Assembly: GCF_002101585.1 (NCBI RefSeq) | Contig: NZ_LQOT01000076.1 | Coordinates: forward strand, 62,001-126,000 | From: Mycolicibacter engbaekii | GTDB taxonomy: Bacteria; Actinomycetota; Actinomycetes; Mycobacteriales; Mycobacteriaceae | Length of the DNA: 64,000 bases | Direction of reading: 5' to 3' | Shown: positions 16,540 to 24,283 of the stretch, piece after piece | How positions within the stretch are numbered: position 1 is the first letter of the stretch | Layout of the letters: every line of letters begins with the position of its first letter | The notes under the pieces: model-generated | What the model was told of the DNA's origin: nothing | The model's input: only the letters and a program-made list of their open reading frames with translations | Database searches by the model: none | Position numbers and translations under genes: made by a program

Positions 16540-17292
16540 GTGGTGGGGATGAAGATCACTGTGATGGGTGCCAGCGGCCAGATCGGCACCAAAGTCGTCG
16601 ACCTGCTGCGCGCCGCCGGCCACGAGACGGTGGCCGCGGCCCGCAGCTGCGGGGTCGACGTCGTCACCGGAGACGGCCTCGCCGAGGCCTTGTCGGGCGC
16701 CGACGTGCTGGTGGACGTGCTGAACTCGCCGGACTACGCCGACGGCCCGGTGCTGGAGTTCTTCACGACCTCCACCACCAACCTGGTGGGCGCGGCCACC
16801 GCGGCCGACGTCGGCCACTACGTTGTGCTGTCCATCGTCAACTGCGACGGCCTGCCCGACAGCGGCTACATGCGCGCCAAGGTCGCCCAGGAACGCATCG
16901 TCGCCGAGTCCGGCCTGCCCTACACCATTGTTCGCGCCACGCAGTTCCACGAGTTCGCCGACGGCATCGTCTCCTCGATCACGGTGGACGGACAGATCCG
17001 GGCGCCCGAAGGCCTGATCCAGCCGATCGCCGGTGCCGAGGTGGCTGCCGAAGTGGCCCGGGCCGCTCAAGCCGCGCCCACGGACGGGATCGTCAACATC
17101 GGCGGTCCTGAGAAGTTCACCTTCGCCGAGCTGGCCGCCCTCGTCCTGGACCACCGCGGCGAGCAGCTCCCGATCGTGGTCGACTCGTCCGCGGTCTACT
17201 TCGGCACCAAGGTCGGTGACACCGGCCTGGTCACCGGCGACGGCGCCACCCTGGCCCCAACCCGGCTGGTCGACTGGCAGGCGTCCCGGTGA
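16540..17292 (+). CDS. NAD(P)-binding atypical SDR / NmrA-like protein
   Basis: 250 residues from GTG 16540; ATG 16549 (MKITVMGASGQIG) is an equally good start. The nucleotide-binding loop is GASGQIG at the N-terminus with DVLVDVLNSPDY after the second strand; GHYVVLSIVNCDGLPDSGYMRAKVAQERIV and LPYTIVRATQFHEF follow the pattern of atypical SDRs that bind NAD(P) but often lack the Tyr-Lys pair. Such proteins act as redox sensors or as quinone- or sugar-related reductases. It is followed by a classical SDR with a four-base GTGA overlap, so the two are coexpressed, perhaps under the LuxR-type regulator upstream. Confidence 0.82.
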   Translation: MVGMKITVMGASGQIGTKVVDLLRAAGHETVAAARSCGVDVVTGDGLAEALSGADVLVDVLNSPDYADGPVLEFFTTSTTNLVGAATAADVGHYVVLSIVNCDGLPDSGYMRAKVAQERIVAESGLPYTIVRATQFHEFADGIVSSITVDGQIRAPEGLIQPIAGAEVAAEVARAAQAAPTDGIVNIGGPEKFTFAELAALVLDHRGEQLPIVVDSSAVYFGTKVGDTGLVTGDGATLAPTRLVDWQASR

Positions 17293-18017
17293 GCGAACTG
17301 GCGGGGCAGACGGCGCTGGTGACCGGCGGTACCTCGGGCATCGGCCTGGAGGCCGCGCGGCTGCTGGCACGCCACGGCGCCGAGGTGATCATCACCGGCC
17401 GTTCGGCTGCCCGTGGTGCCGCCGCCGTGGAGGAACTCGGCGGCGCGGTGCGTTTCGTGGCCGCCGATCTCTCCGACCTCGACTCGGTGGCATCCCTGGT
17501 GCGCGAATGCGGCGACGTCGTCGACATCGTGGTGAACAACGCCGCCAGCTTTCCCGGCGCGCTGACCGTGGAGCAGGACGTCGCATCGTTCACCTCGACG
17601 TTCGACACCAACGTGCGCGGTGCCTATTTCCTGGTCGCCGCGCTGGCGCCGGGCATGTTGCGCCGCGGGCGCGGCAGCATCGTCAACGTCACCAGCATGG
17701 TCGCCCACAAGGGCGTGCCCGGTGCGTCGAGCTACAGCGCCTCCAAAGCCGCGTTGGAGTCCCTGACCCGCACCTGGGCCGCCGAATTCGGCCCGCACGG
17801 CGTGCGGGTCAACAGCGTTGCGCCGGGGCCCACCGCCACCGCGGGGGTCGCCGCGCAGTGGGGCGACGTCAATGACGAACTGGGTCGGGCGCTGCCCCTG
17901 GGGCGCACCGCGCGCGCTGCGGAGATCGCCGAAGCCGTGCTGTTCCTCGCCTCGCCGCGATCCAGCTTCATCACCGGATCGACACTTCATGCCGACGGCG
18001 GCGGAGTCGCCGCCTGA
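17289..18017 (+). CDS. Classical short-chain dehydrogenase/reductase
   Basis: 242 residues. Cofactor loop TGGTSGIG near residue 13, VNNAASF, the catalytic Ser in VTSMVAHKG, and YSASK as the Tyr-x-x-x-Lys pair near residue 153 are all present, as is the C-terminal substrate loop FITGSTLHADGGG. It is therefore a functional NAD(P)(H)-dependent oxidoreductase of the FabG-like group; the substrate is unknown. GTG start overlaps the stop of the preceding NmrA-like gene. Confidence 0.88.
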   Translation: MSELAGQTALVTGGTSGIGLEAARLLARHGAEVIITGRSAARGAAAVEELGGAVRFVAADLSDLDSVASLVRECGDVVDIVVNNAASFPGALTVEQDVASFTSTFDTNVRGAYFLVAALAPGMLRRGRGSIVNVTSMVAHKGVPGASSYSASKAALESLTRTWAAEFGPHGVRVNSVAPGPTATAGVAAQWGDVNDELGRALPLGRTARAAEIAEAVLFLASPRSSFITGSTLHADGGGVAA

Positions 18018-18090
18018 CGCACAATTCGTCACCAAGCGTGCACCGAGATGTCATGCGGTGATTGCCTGGTCGCAGCTTGGCTAGGCGACC

Positions 18091-18954
18091 GTGCTCGGTG
18101 TGAGCACTGGTTCTGTTCTCATCGCCCCCCAACCCGCAACCGATTCCCCTTCCTCTGGTACCAACAGCCCGCGTTACTCGCTGCTGTTGTCCACCGATCC
18201 CGACATGATCGACGCCGCGCAGCGACTGCGCTACGAGGTCTTCAGCACCGAGCCCGGCTTCTGTCTGAGCGATTCCGGGCAGCCCCACCCCGGCCGCGAC
18301 GCCGACCACTTCGATGAGTACTGCGACCACCTGCTGGTACGCGACGACGATTCCGGTGAGCTCGTGGGCTGCTACCGGATGCTTCCGCCCACCCGCGCCA
18401 TCGCCGCTGGAGGCCTTTACAGCGCAATGGAATTCGACATCTCGGCGCTGGACCCGCTACGTCCCTCCCTGGTCGAGATGGGGCGCGCCGTAGTCCGGCC
18501 GGGCCACCGCAGCGGCGCGGTGGTGCTGCTGATGTGGGCCGGGATCCTGGCCTACCTGGACCGCTACCAGTACGACTACATCACCGGTTGCGTCTCGGTT
18601 CCGGTGTGCGGCGAAGGCGCCCCCGGCTCTGCGATCCGCGGTGTGCGCGACCTCGTTCGGCGACGGCACGCCTGTCCCTACCGGCTCACCCCGTATCGGC
18701 CGGTGACGGTCGACGGCAAGAGCCTCGACGAGATCGCGCCGCCGGCGCGCCCGACCCTGCCCCCGCTGCTGCGCGGCTACCTGCGCCTGGGGGCGCGCAT
18801 CTGCGGTGAGCCGGCCCACGACCCGGCCTTCGGGGTCGGTGACTTCCCGGCCCTGCTGCGCCGCACCGACGCCGACATCCGCTACCTGCGGCGGCTGAGG
18901 TCGGTGGCCGCCGCATCGGTGGTATCCGGGGCCGACGCGGCCGTCCCGGCGTGA
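18091..18954 (+). CDS. GNAT-fold N-acyltransferase, OlsB-like (Rv3027c-type)
   Basis: 287 residues from GTG 18091; GTG 18100 (VSTGSVLIAPQ) is the other candidate. Features of the OlsB/hemolysin-like acyltransferases: LRYEVFSTEPGF near residue 50, DHFDEYCDHLLVRDDDSGELVGCYRML, and VEMGRAVVRPGHRSGAVVLLMWAGI, where E and R are conserved. In other bacteria OlsB joins 3-hydroxyacyl-ACP to ornithine, and OlsA (a PlsC homologue) adds the second acyl chain. The next gene, overlapping by GTGA, is a PlsC homologue, so the pair has the organisation of an ornithine-lipid-type pathway. That product is inference. Confidence 0.75.
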   Translation: MLGVSTGSVLIAPQPATDSPSSGTNSPRYSLLLSTDPDMIDAAQRLRYEVFSTEPGFCLSDSGQPHPGRDADHFDEYCDHLLVRDDDSGELVGCYRMLPPTRAIAAGGLYSAMEFDISALDPLRPSLVEMGRAVVRPGHRSGAVVLLMWAGILAYLDRYQYDYITGCVSVPVCGEGAPGSAIRGVRDLVRRRHACPYRLTPYRPVTVDGKSLDEIAPPARPTLPPLLRGYLRLGARICGEPAHDPAFGVGDFPALLRRTDADIRYLRRLRSVAAASVVSGADAAVPA

Positions 18955-19766
18955 ACCCGCCGGCCGGAAACGCCTGGGCTCCCCGGGCGGTCTGCACGCC
19001 GCGGTGCATCCGCGCGGGTGAGCGGCGCGCATGGGCGGTGGTGGTCCTGCGGCTGGTGCTGGCGGTGCTGCTGGTGCCACTGCTGCCGCTGTTGGCGCTG
19101 CCGGTGCCCGGGCGCGCCCGGCTGCAGCGGGGCTGCTGCCGGTTGGTGTTGCGCTGCTTCGGGGTGCGGGTGACCACGACCGGTGGGCCGGTACGCAACC
19201 TGCGCGGGATATTGGTGGTCAGCCCGCACGTGTCCTGGCTGGACGTGTTCGTGATCGGTGCGGTGTCGCCGGGGAACTTCGTCGCACGCGCCGACCTGAT
19301 CGGCTGGCCCGGAATCGGGACGCTGGCACAGCTGATGCGAATCATCCCCATCGAGCGCGACAACCTGCGCCGGTTACCGGTGGCGGTGGCCGCGGTGGCG
19401 GCCCGGTTGCGCGCCGGGAGCACGGTGGTGGCCTTCCCCGAGGGGACCACCTGGTGCGGGCGCTCCCATGGCCGGTTCTATCCGGCGATGTTCCAGGCCG
19501 CCGTCGACGCGGCCCGGCCCGTCCAGCCCCTGCAGCTGAGCTACCACCATCGCGACGGCTCGCCGTCGAGCGTGCCGGCCTTCGTCGGCGACGACACCCT
19601 GCTGGCCTCGATGCGCCGGTTGATCACCGCACGACGCACCGTCGCCCGCGTGCACGTCGCCGCCCTGCAACTGCCGGGCACCGACCGGCGTGAGCTGGCC
19701 GCCCGTTGCCAGGCGGCGGTGGACTGGCCCGTGCGGCACTGCCGGCGATCCCGCATCGTGTGCTGA
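18951..19766 (+). CDS. PlsC-type 1-acyl-glycerol-3-phosphate/lyso-ornithine-lipid acyltransferase (Rv3026c-type)
   Basis: 271 residues. A membrane segment VVVLRLVLAVLLVPLLPLLAL lies near residues 29-49. The acyltransferase boxes are present: SPHVSWLDVF (HX4D, catalytic His-Asp), NFVARADLIGWP, IPIERDN and VVAFPEGTTWCG. It should transfer an acyl chain from acyl-ACP/CoA to a lysolipid at the inner face of the membrane. It overlaps the upstream OlsB-like gene by four bases, which favours an OlsA-like role, but phosphatidate synthesis is the alternative. The gene ends 63 bases before iscS. Confidence 0.85.
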   Translation: MNPPAGNAWAPRAVCTPRCIRAGERRAWAVVVLRLVLAVLLVPLLPLLALPVPGRARLQRGCCRLVLRCFGVRVTTTGGPVRNLRGILVVSPHVSWLDVFVIGAVSPGNFVARADLIGWPGIGTLAQLMRIIPIERDNLRRLPVAVAAVAARLRAGSTVVAFPEGTTWCGRSHGRFYPAMFQAAVDAARPVQPLQLSYHHRDGSPSSVPAFVGDDTLLASMRRLITARRTVARVHVAALQLPGTDRRELAARCQAAVDWPVRHCRRSRIVC

Positions 19767-19828
19767 ACGGCGCAGCCGCCCGCCGCAGCGCCGGGGCGGC
19801 TGCTGGTGCCCGGTATCCTGGCCAGGTC

Positions 19829-21013
19829 ATGGTCTATCTGGATCACGCCGCCACCACCCCGATGCATCCGCAAGCCATCGAGGCGATGACAGCTGCGCTG
19901 GCAACGGTGGGAAACGCCTCGTCGCTGCACGCGGCGGGACGCGCAGCGCGACGCCGGATGGAGGAGTCCCGCGAATCGGTCGCCGCACGGCTGGGCGCAC
20001 GCCCGTCGGAGGTGGTGTTCACCGGAGGTGGCACCGACGGCGACAACCTGGCCGTCAAGGGCATCTACTGGGCCCGTCGCGATGCCGACGCCCGTCGGCG
20101 CCGCATCATCACCACCGAGGTAGAGCACCACGCGGTGCTGGATTCGGTGGGGTGGCTCGCCGATCATGAAGGCGCCGAGATCACCTGGTTGCCCACTGAT
20201 CGCGACGGGTCGGTGTCGCCGGACGCGCTGCGCGCCGAACTGGCCGCCGGAGGGGCCGACGACGTCGCCCTGGTATCGGTGATGTGGGCCAACAACGAAG
20301 TCGGAACGGTGCTGCCGATCGCCGAACTGGCATCGGTCGCAGGCGAGTTCGGGGTGCCGATGCACTCCGACGCGGTGCAGGCCGTCGGGCAGCTTCCGGT
20401 CGATTTCGGTGCCAGCGGCTTGGCGGCCATGAGCCTGACGGCCCACAAGTTCGGCGGACCGTGTGGGACCGGCGCATTGCTGATCCGTCGTGACGTGAGC
20501 TGCGTCCCGTTGACGCACGGCGGGGGACAGGAGCGCGACATCCGTTCTGGCACACCCGATGTGGCGGGAGCGGTAGGCATGACGGCGGCGCTCGATGTAG
20601 CCGTCGGCTCGCTGGAGGCCACCGCGGCGCGGCTTGCCGCGTTGCGCGATCGGCTCATCGACGGGGTGCTCTCCCGCATCGACAACACCCGCCTCAACGG
20701 GTCCCGGAGCCACCGGCTGCCCGGTAACGCGCACTTCACCTTCGCCGGCTGCGAAGGCGACTCCCTGCTGATGTTGCTGGACGCCAACGGCATCGAATGC
20801 TCCACCGGATCGGCGTGCACCGCGGGTGTCCCGCAGCCGTCGCACGTGCTGACCGCTATGGGCGCCGACGCGGTCGCCGCCCGCGGATCGCTGCGACTGT
20901 CACTGGGGCACACCAGCGTCGACGGCGATGTGGATGCCGTGCTGCAGGTGCTGCCGGGCGCGGTGGAGCGGGCCCGCCAGGCGATGCTCGCGGCCACCGG
21001 AGCGCCGCGATGA
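19829..21013 (+). CDS. iscS: Cysteine desulfurase
   Basis: 394 residues, close to the 393 of M. tuberculosis IscS. Start MVYLDHAATTPMHP; PLP-binding Lys207 in SLTAHKFGG; catalytic Cys330 in CSTGSACTAG. The enzyme takes sulfur from cysteine as a persulfide for tRNA thiolation and Fe-S clusters. The stop overlaps the ATG of mnmA (ATGA), so sulfur donor and tRNA 2-thiolase are made together. TATCCT at 19814-19819 may be the -10 box. Confidence 0.95.
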   Translation: MVYLDHAATTPMHPQAIEAMTAALATVGNASSLHAAGRAARRRMEESRESVAARLGARPSEVVFTGGGTDGDNLAVKGIYWARRDADARRRRIITTEVEHHAVLDSVGWLADHEGAEITWLPTDRDGSVSPDALRAELAAGGADDVALVSVMWANNEVGTVLPIAELASVAGEFGVPMHSDAVQAVGQLPVDFGASGLAAMSLTAHKFGGPCGTGALLIRRDVSCVPLTHGGGQERDIRSGTPDVAGAVGMTAALDVAVGSLEATAARLAALRDRLIDGVLSRIDNTRLNGSRSHRLPGNAHFTFAGCEGDSLLMLLDANGIECSTGSACTAGVPQPSHVLTAMGADAVAARGSLRLSLGHTSVDGDVDAVLQVLPGAVERARQAMLAATGAPR

Positions 21014-22086
21014 AAGTGGTCGCCGCCATGAGCGGCGGCGTGGACTCCTCGGTGGCGGCGGCGCGCATGGTCGATGCCGGGCATGAGGTGGTCGGCGTGC
21101 ATCTGGCCCTGTCGCGCAACCCCGGCACCCTGCGCACGGGCTCCCGAGGCTGCTGCTCGCGCGAAGACTCCGACGACGCCCGCAGGGTCGCCGACGTCCT
21201 GGGAATCCCGTTCTATGTGTGGGATTTCTCCGAGCAGTTCCAAGACGAGGTGATCGACGACTTCGTCGACTCCTACGCCCGCGGCGAGACCCCCAACCCG
21301 TGCGTGCGCTGCAACGAGAAGATCAAGTTCTCCGCGGTGGCGGCCCGAGCGCTCGCACTCGGTTTCGACATGGTGGCCACCGGTCACTACGCCCGGCTCG
21401 ACAACGGGCGGCTGCGGCGCGCGGTGGACCCCGACAAGGACCAGTCTTATGTGCTGGCGGTGCTGAGCGCCGAACAACTCCGGCACGCGGCCTTTCCCAT
21501 CGGGGACACTCCCAAGCCGCAGATTCGGGCCGAAGCCGCCGAACGCGGACTGGCGGTGGCGAGCAAGCCCGACAGCCACGACATCTGCTTCATTCCGACC
21601 GGCGACACCCGCACCTTCCTGGGCGGCCACATCGGCGTGCGGCCCGGCGCGGTGGTGGACACCCGGGGATCGGTGCTGGCCGAACACGACGGGGTGCACG
21701 GCTTCACCATCGGCCAGCGCAAGGGCCTGGGCATCGCCGGGCCGGGGCCGGACGGTCTGCCGCGCTACGTGACCGGCATCGACGCCGCGACCGGAACCGT
21801 CACCGTGGGGTCTGCCGCAGACCTGGACGTGGTGGAGTTGACCGGCCGGGCGCCGGTGTTCACCGCGGGCAGGCCGTGGCACGGCCCCGTCGAATGCGAG
21901 GTGCAGGTGCGCTCCCACGGCGCCGCCGTCGGCGCGGTGGCCGAACTGGTCGGCGACGACCTGCGGGTGCGGTTGCGCGAGCCGTTGCGCGGTGTCGCGC
22001 GCGGCCAGACGCTGGCCTGCTATCGCCCCGACCCCGCGGGCGACGAGGTGATCGCCAGCGCCACCATCACCGACACCAGCGCATAG
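21010..22086 (+). CDS. mnmA: tRNA-specific 2-thiouridylase
   Basis: 358 residues. PP-loop MSGGVDSSVAAAR at residues 7-19; catalytic Cys101 in NPCVRCNEKIKF and the second Cys193 in SHDICFIP; FTIGQRKGLG and a C-terminal beta-barrel complete the family pattern. It thiolates U34 of tRNA Lys, Glu and Gln using sulfur from IscS. The ATG overlaps the iscS stop by four bases. Confidence 0.95.
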   Translation: MKVVAAMSGGVDSSVAAARMVDAGHEVVGVHLALSRNPGTLRTGSRGCCSREDSDDARRVADVLGIPFYVWDFSEQFQDEVIDDFVDSYARGETPNPCVRCNEKIKFSAVAARALALGFDMVATGHYARLDNGRLRRAVDPDKDQSYVLAVLSAEQLRHAAFPIGDTPKPQIRAEAAERGLAVASKPDSHDICFIPTGDTRTFLGGHIGVRPGAVVDTRGSVLAEHDGVHGFTIGQRKGLGIAGPGPDGLPRYVTGIDAATGTVTVGSAADLDVVELTGRAPVFTAGRPWHGPVECEVQVRSHGAAVGAVAELVGDDLRVRLREPLRGVARGQTLACYRPDPAGDEVIASATITDTSA

Positions 22087-22126
22087 CACCAGGCGTGGGC
22101 GTCGGGCGTGGCGAACGCCGGCGCGG

Positions 22127-22756
22127 TCAGCCCGGGATGCCGGAGGCCATGTTCGTCACCACCAGTTCGGCGTCGGACTCGGTAAACCCGCAGTAGGTGA
22201 CCTCCAGCAAGACCACCGACTTGATCCGGTAAGTCCGACCGCAGTCTCCGGCGCCGGTACGCAGGGTCTGCCCGTCGGTTTCCCAGTTTCTGACCAAGCC
22301 CGGCCCGGCCGAACTGTCGGCGCACTCGGCGACCGTGGCGACCAGGGCGTCGAGAGCGTGACGGGCCGACTCGGCGTCGGGGTAGACGGCCGCGCCCTCG
22401 GAGAGCAGCGCCGCCCGGGGCGGGTATTGGTAGGTGGTCTTGTGGAAGCGGGTCGGCGCGGACCCGAACACCGCGGTCTCGTTGAAGATGAACCGGCACG
22501 GCGGAGGCAGGGACGCGGCGAATCCTTCGAGGTCGGTCGGGGTGCGCGAATCCATGGTGGGGATGACCGTCAGTTGCTCGTCGACGCCGACGAGGGCTCT
22601 GATCCGGGACGTCTCGAGCAGGATGCGGTTCAGGTCCACCGGGCCGTCGACCGTCGGCAATGCCAGCGGGGGGAGCGCCGTCCCGGTCACCAGCCGGGTA
22701 CAGCCGACCAGCACGGCGGCAACGGCGCACAACGGCAACCACCGCGAGGTCTTCAC
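22127..22756 (-). CDS. Lipoprotein with PknH-type extracellular sensor domain (LpqA-like)
   Basis: 209 residues from GTG 22756 (VKTSRWLPLCAVAAVLVGCTRL), a lipoprotein signal peptide with lipobox LVGC; the frame is open upstream but that extension is low-complexity Arg/Pro. The mature part has CRFIFNETAVFGS, Cys residues at ECADSS, GDCGRTYRIKS and VTYCGFTESDAELVV, consistent with the disulphide-bearing PknH_C domain carried by several mycobacterial lipoproteins. M. tuberculosis lpqA (Rv3016) lies at the same place. It probably sits on the outer face of the membrane as a ligand-binding protein. The -10 TAGCCT at 22764-22769 (minus strand) is 7 bases from the GTG. Confidence 0.78.
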   Translation of the reverse strand: MKTSRWLPLCAVAAVLVGCTRLVTGTALPPLALPTVDGPVDLNRILLETSRIRALVGVDEQLTVIPTMDSRTPTDLEGFAASLPPPCRFIFNETAVFGSAPTRFHKTTYQYPPRAALLSEGAAVYPDAESARHALDALVATVAECADSSAGPGLVRNWETDGQTLRTGAGDCGRTYRIKSVVLLEVTYCGFTESDAELVVTNMASGIPG

Positions 22757-22812
22757 CCCGTCAAGGCTAGCCCGCCGTGGACCGGGCCACCGCCCTTCAA
22801 TACGGTTGCCCA
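22757..22812. promoter_or_regulatory. Divergent leaderless promoters
   Basis: Minus strand TAGCCT (22764-22769) is 7 bases from GTG 22756; plus strand TACGGT (22801-22806) is 6 bases from GTG 22813. Both hexamers fit -10 boxes of leaderless transcripts within one 56-base gap. Confidence 0.45.
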
Positions 22813-23826
22813 GTGAGTGCTTTCGCCACCGGTACCGGACTGGGGTCGTGGCCGGGAACCTCGGCGCGTTCGGCGGCCGAGGTTGTGGTCGGGGAGCTGG
22901 GCGGCGGCCTGGCACACCTGGTCGAGCTGCCGGAACGCGGCGCCGGCGCCGACATGATCGGCCGGACCGGCGCGCTGCTGGTCGACATCGCACTGGACAC
23001 CGCGCCCCGCGGTTATCGGCTGGTGGCGCGCCCCGGCGCGGCGAGCCGGCGTGCGGTGAGCCTGCTGGGCGAGGACATCGACGCCCTCGAAGAGGCCTGG
23101 GAGCTGGCCGGGCTGCGCGGCAGCGGGCACCCCGTCAAGGTTCAGGCGGCGGGTCCGCTGACCCTGGCGGCGCAGCTGGAGCTGGCCAACGGGCACCGTG
23201 CGGTCACCGACCCCGGCGCGGTTCGGGATCTGGCCGCATCGCTGGCCGAGGGGCTGGCGGCGCACCGGGCAGATCTGGTCCGCCGGCTCGACACCGAGGT
23301 AATCGTCCAGCTCGATGAGCCTTCCCTGACCGCAGCGGTCGCCGGCCGGCTGGCCGGGGTCACCGCGCTGAGCCCGGTGCCCGCCATCGAGGAATCGGTG
23401 GCCACCACGCTGCTCGACGGCTGCGCCGCAGCCCTGCAAGCGGACGTGCTGGTGCACAGTTGCGCATCCGATCTTGCATGGAATGTATTGCAGCGCAGCG
23501 CGATTACGGCCCTGGCGCTGGACTGCACCGCGCTGGAATCGGTTGACTACGACCAGATCGGCGCATTCATCGACTCCGGCCGCACAGTGGTGATGGGGGT
23601 GGTACCCGGGCTCGCCCCGGCGCGATCACCCGCCGTGGAGGAACTGGCGTCGGCGGTGGCGGCGATCACCGACCGGATCGGATTCGGCCGCTCGATACTG
23701 GCCGAGCGGGTCGGGGTCAGCCCGGTCTGCGGTCTGGCCGGTGCCAGCGCGGCGTGGGCGCGCACCGCGGTCGGGCTGGTGCGCAAGGTGGGCGAGGCGC
23801 TCAAGGACGACCCCGACGCCATTTAG
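22813..23826 (+). CDS. Cobalamin-independent methionine synthase (MetE) C-terminal-like protein (Rv3015c-type)
   Basis: 337 residues from GTG 22813, starting VSAFATGTGLGSWPGT, the conserved opening of the family. It corresponds to the catalytic barrel of MetE only: HLVELPERG, VKVQAAGPLTLA, IVQLDEPSLTA and VLVHSCASD where the zinc-binding H-x-C pair lies, and VSPVCGLAG for the last Cys. The N-terminal half of true MetE is absent, as in the short actinobacterial and archaeal homologues. It may methylate a thiol other than homocysteine; the methyl donor is unknown. The start is supported by a -10 hexamer 6 bases upstream. Confidence 0.82.
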   Translation: MSAFATGTGLGSWPGTSARSAAEVVVGELGGGLAHLVELPERGAGADMIGRTGALLVDIALDTAPRGYRLVARPGAASRRAVSLLGEDIDALEEAWELAGLRGSGHPVKVQAAGPLTLAAQLELANGHRAVTDPGAVRDLAASLAEGLAAHRADLVRRLDTEVIVQLDEPSLTAAVAGRLAGVTALSPVPAIEESVATTLLDGCAAALQADVLVHSCASDLAWNVLQRSAITALALDCTALESVDYDQIGAFIDSGRTVVMGVVPGLAPARSPAVEELASAVAAITDRIGFGRSILAERVGVSPVCGLAGASAAWARTAVGLVRKVGEALKDDPDAI

Positions 23827-23854
23827 CCGCGCCGTGCCCGAACGCATGCCGCGG

Positions 23855-24250
23855 TCAGGGTCCGTCCAGACACCGGATCAACCGCTGCGGCGCAGTCAGC
23901 CGAAACGAGGCGTCGACCAGTTCGCCGACTTCGTCCCAATCCACCGCGGCGGCGTCGAAATCCATTCCCAGCCAGCCGAACGGACCCAGGTACATCGGGA
24001 AGAAGAATCGCCGGTCCTGCTCCAGCGCGCGCCGCTCCGACTCGTCGATCTTGACCAGCAGCGCGTGCGGATAAGCCACCACCGTGCCGGTGGCCTTGCT
24101 GGTGCCCCCGTAGATCGCGAACATCTTGGGGGCGCAGAACACCGGGCGGCCCCAGGAGACCTTCTCGAACGCTTCGGGAAAGCCCAGCGCGATGCTGCGC
24201 AGCTCTGCCAGGCCGGGGTCATCGTCGGCGAACATGATCGGGTGTGGCAT
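23855..24250 (-). CDS. MmcQ/YjbR-family protein
   Basis: 131 residues from ATG 24250, MPHPIMFADDDPGLAELRSIALGFPEAFEKVSWG. The pattern A-L-x-x-P-x-x-x-E-x-x-x-W-G-x-P-x-F and FGWLGMDFDAAAVDWDEVGELVDASFRLTAPQRL match YjbR, a small double-wing-like fold often annotated as DNA-binding without good biochemical proof. TACCCT (minus strand of 24257-24262) is 6 bases before the ATG, so the longer frame to 24535 is not used. It is divergent from ligA. Confidence 0.82.
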   Translation of the reverse strand: MPHPIMFADDDPGLAELRSIALGFPEAFEKVSWGRPVFCAPKMFAIYGGTSKATGTVVAYPHALLVKIDESERRALEQDRRFFFPMYLGPFGWLGMDFDAAAVDWDEVGELVDASFRLTAPQRLIRCLDGP

Positions 24251-24256
24251 GCCGCC

Positions 24257-24277
24257 AGGGTAGCCAGCAGATAACCT
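24257..24277. promoter_or_regulatory. Divergent leaderless promoters for MmcQ-like gene and ligA
   Basis: Minus-strand TACCCT (24257-24262) serves ATG 24250; plus-strand TAACCT (24272-24277) is 6 bases before GTG 24284 of ligA. Confidence 0.5.
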
Positions 24278-24283
24278 GCGGGG

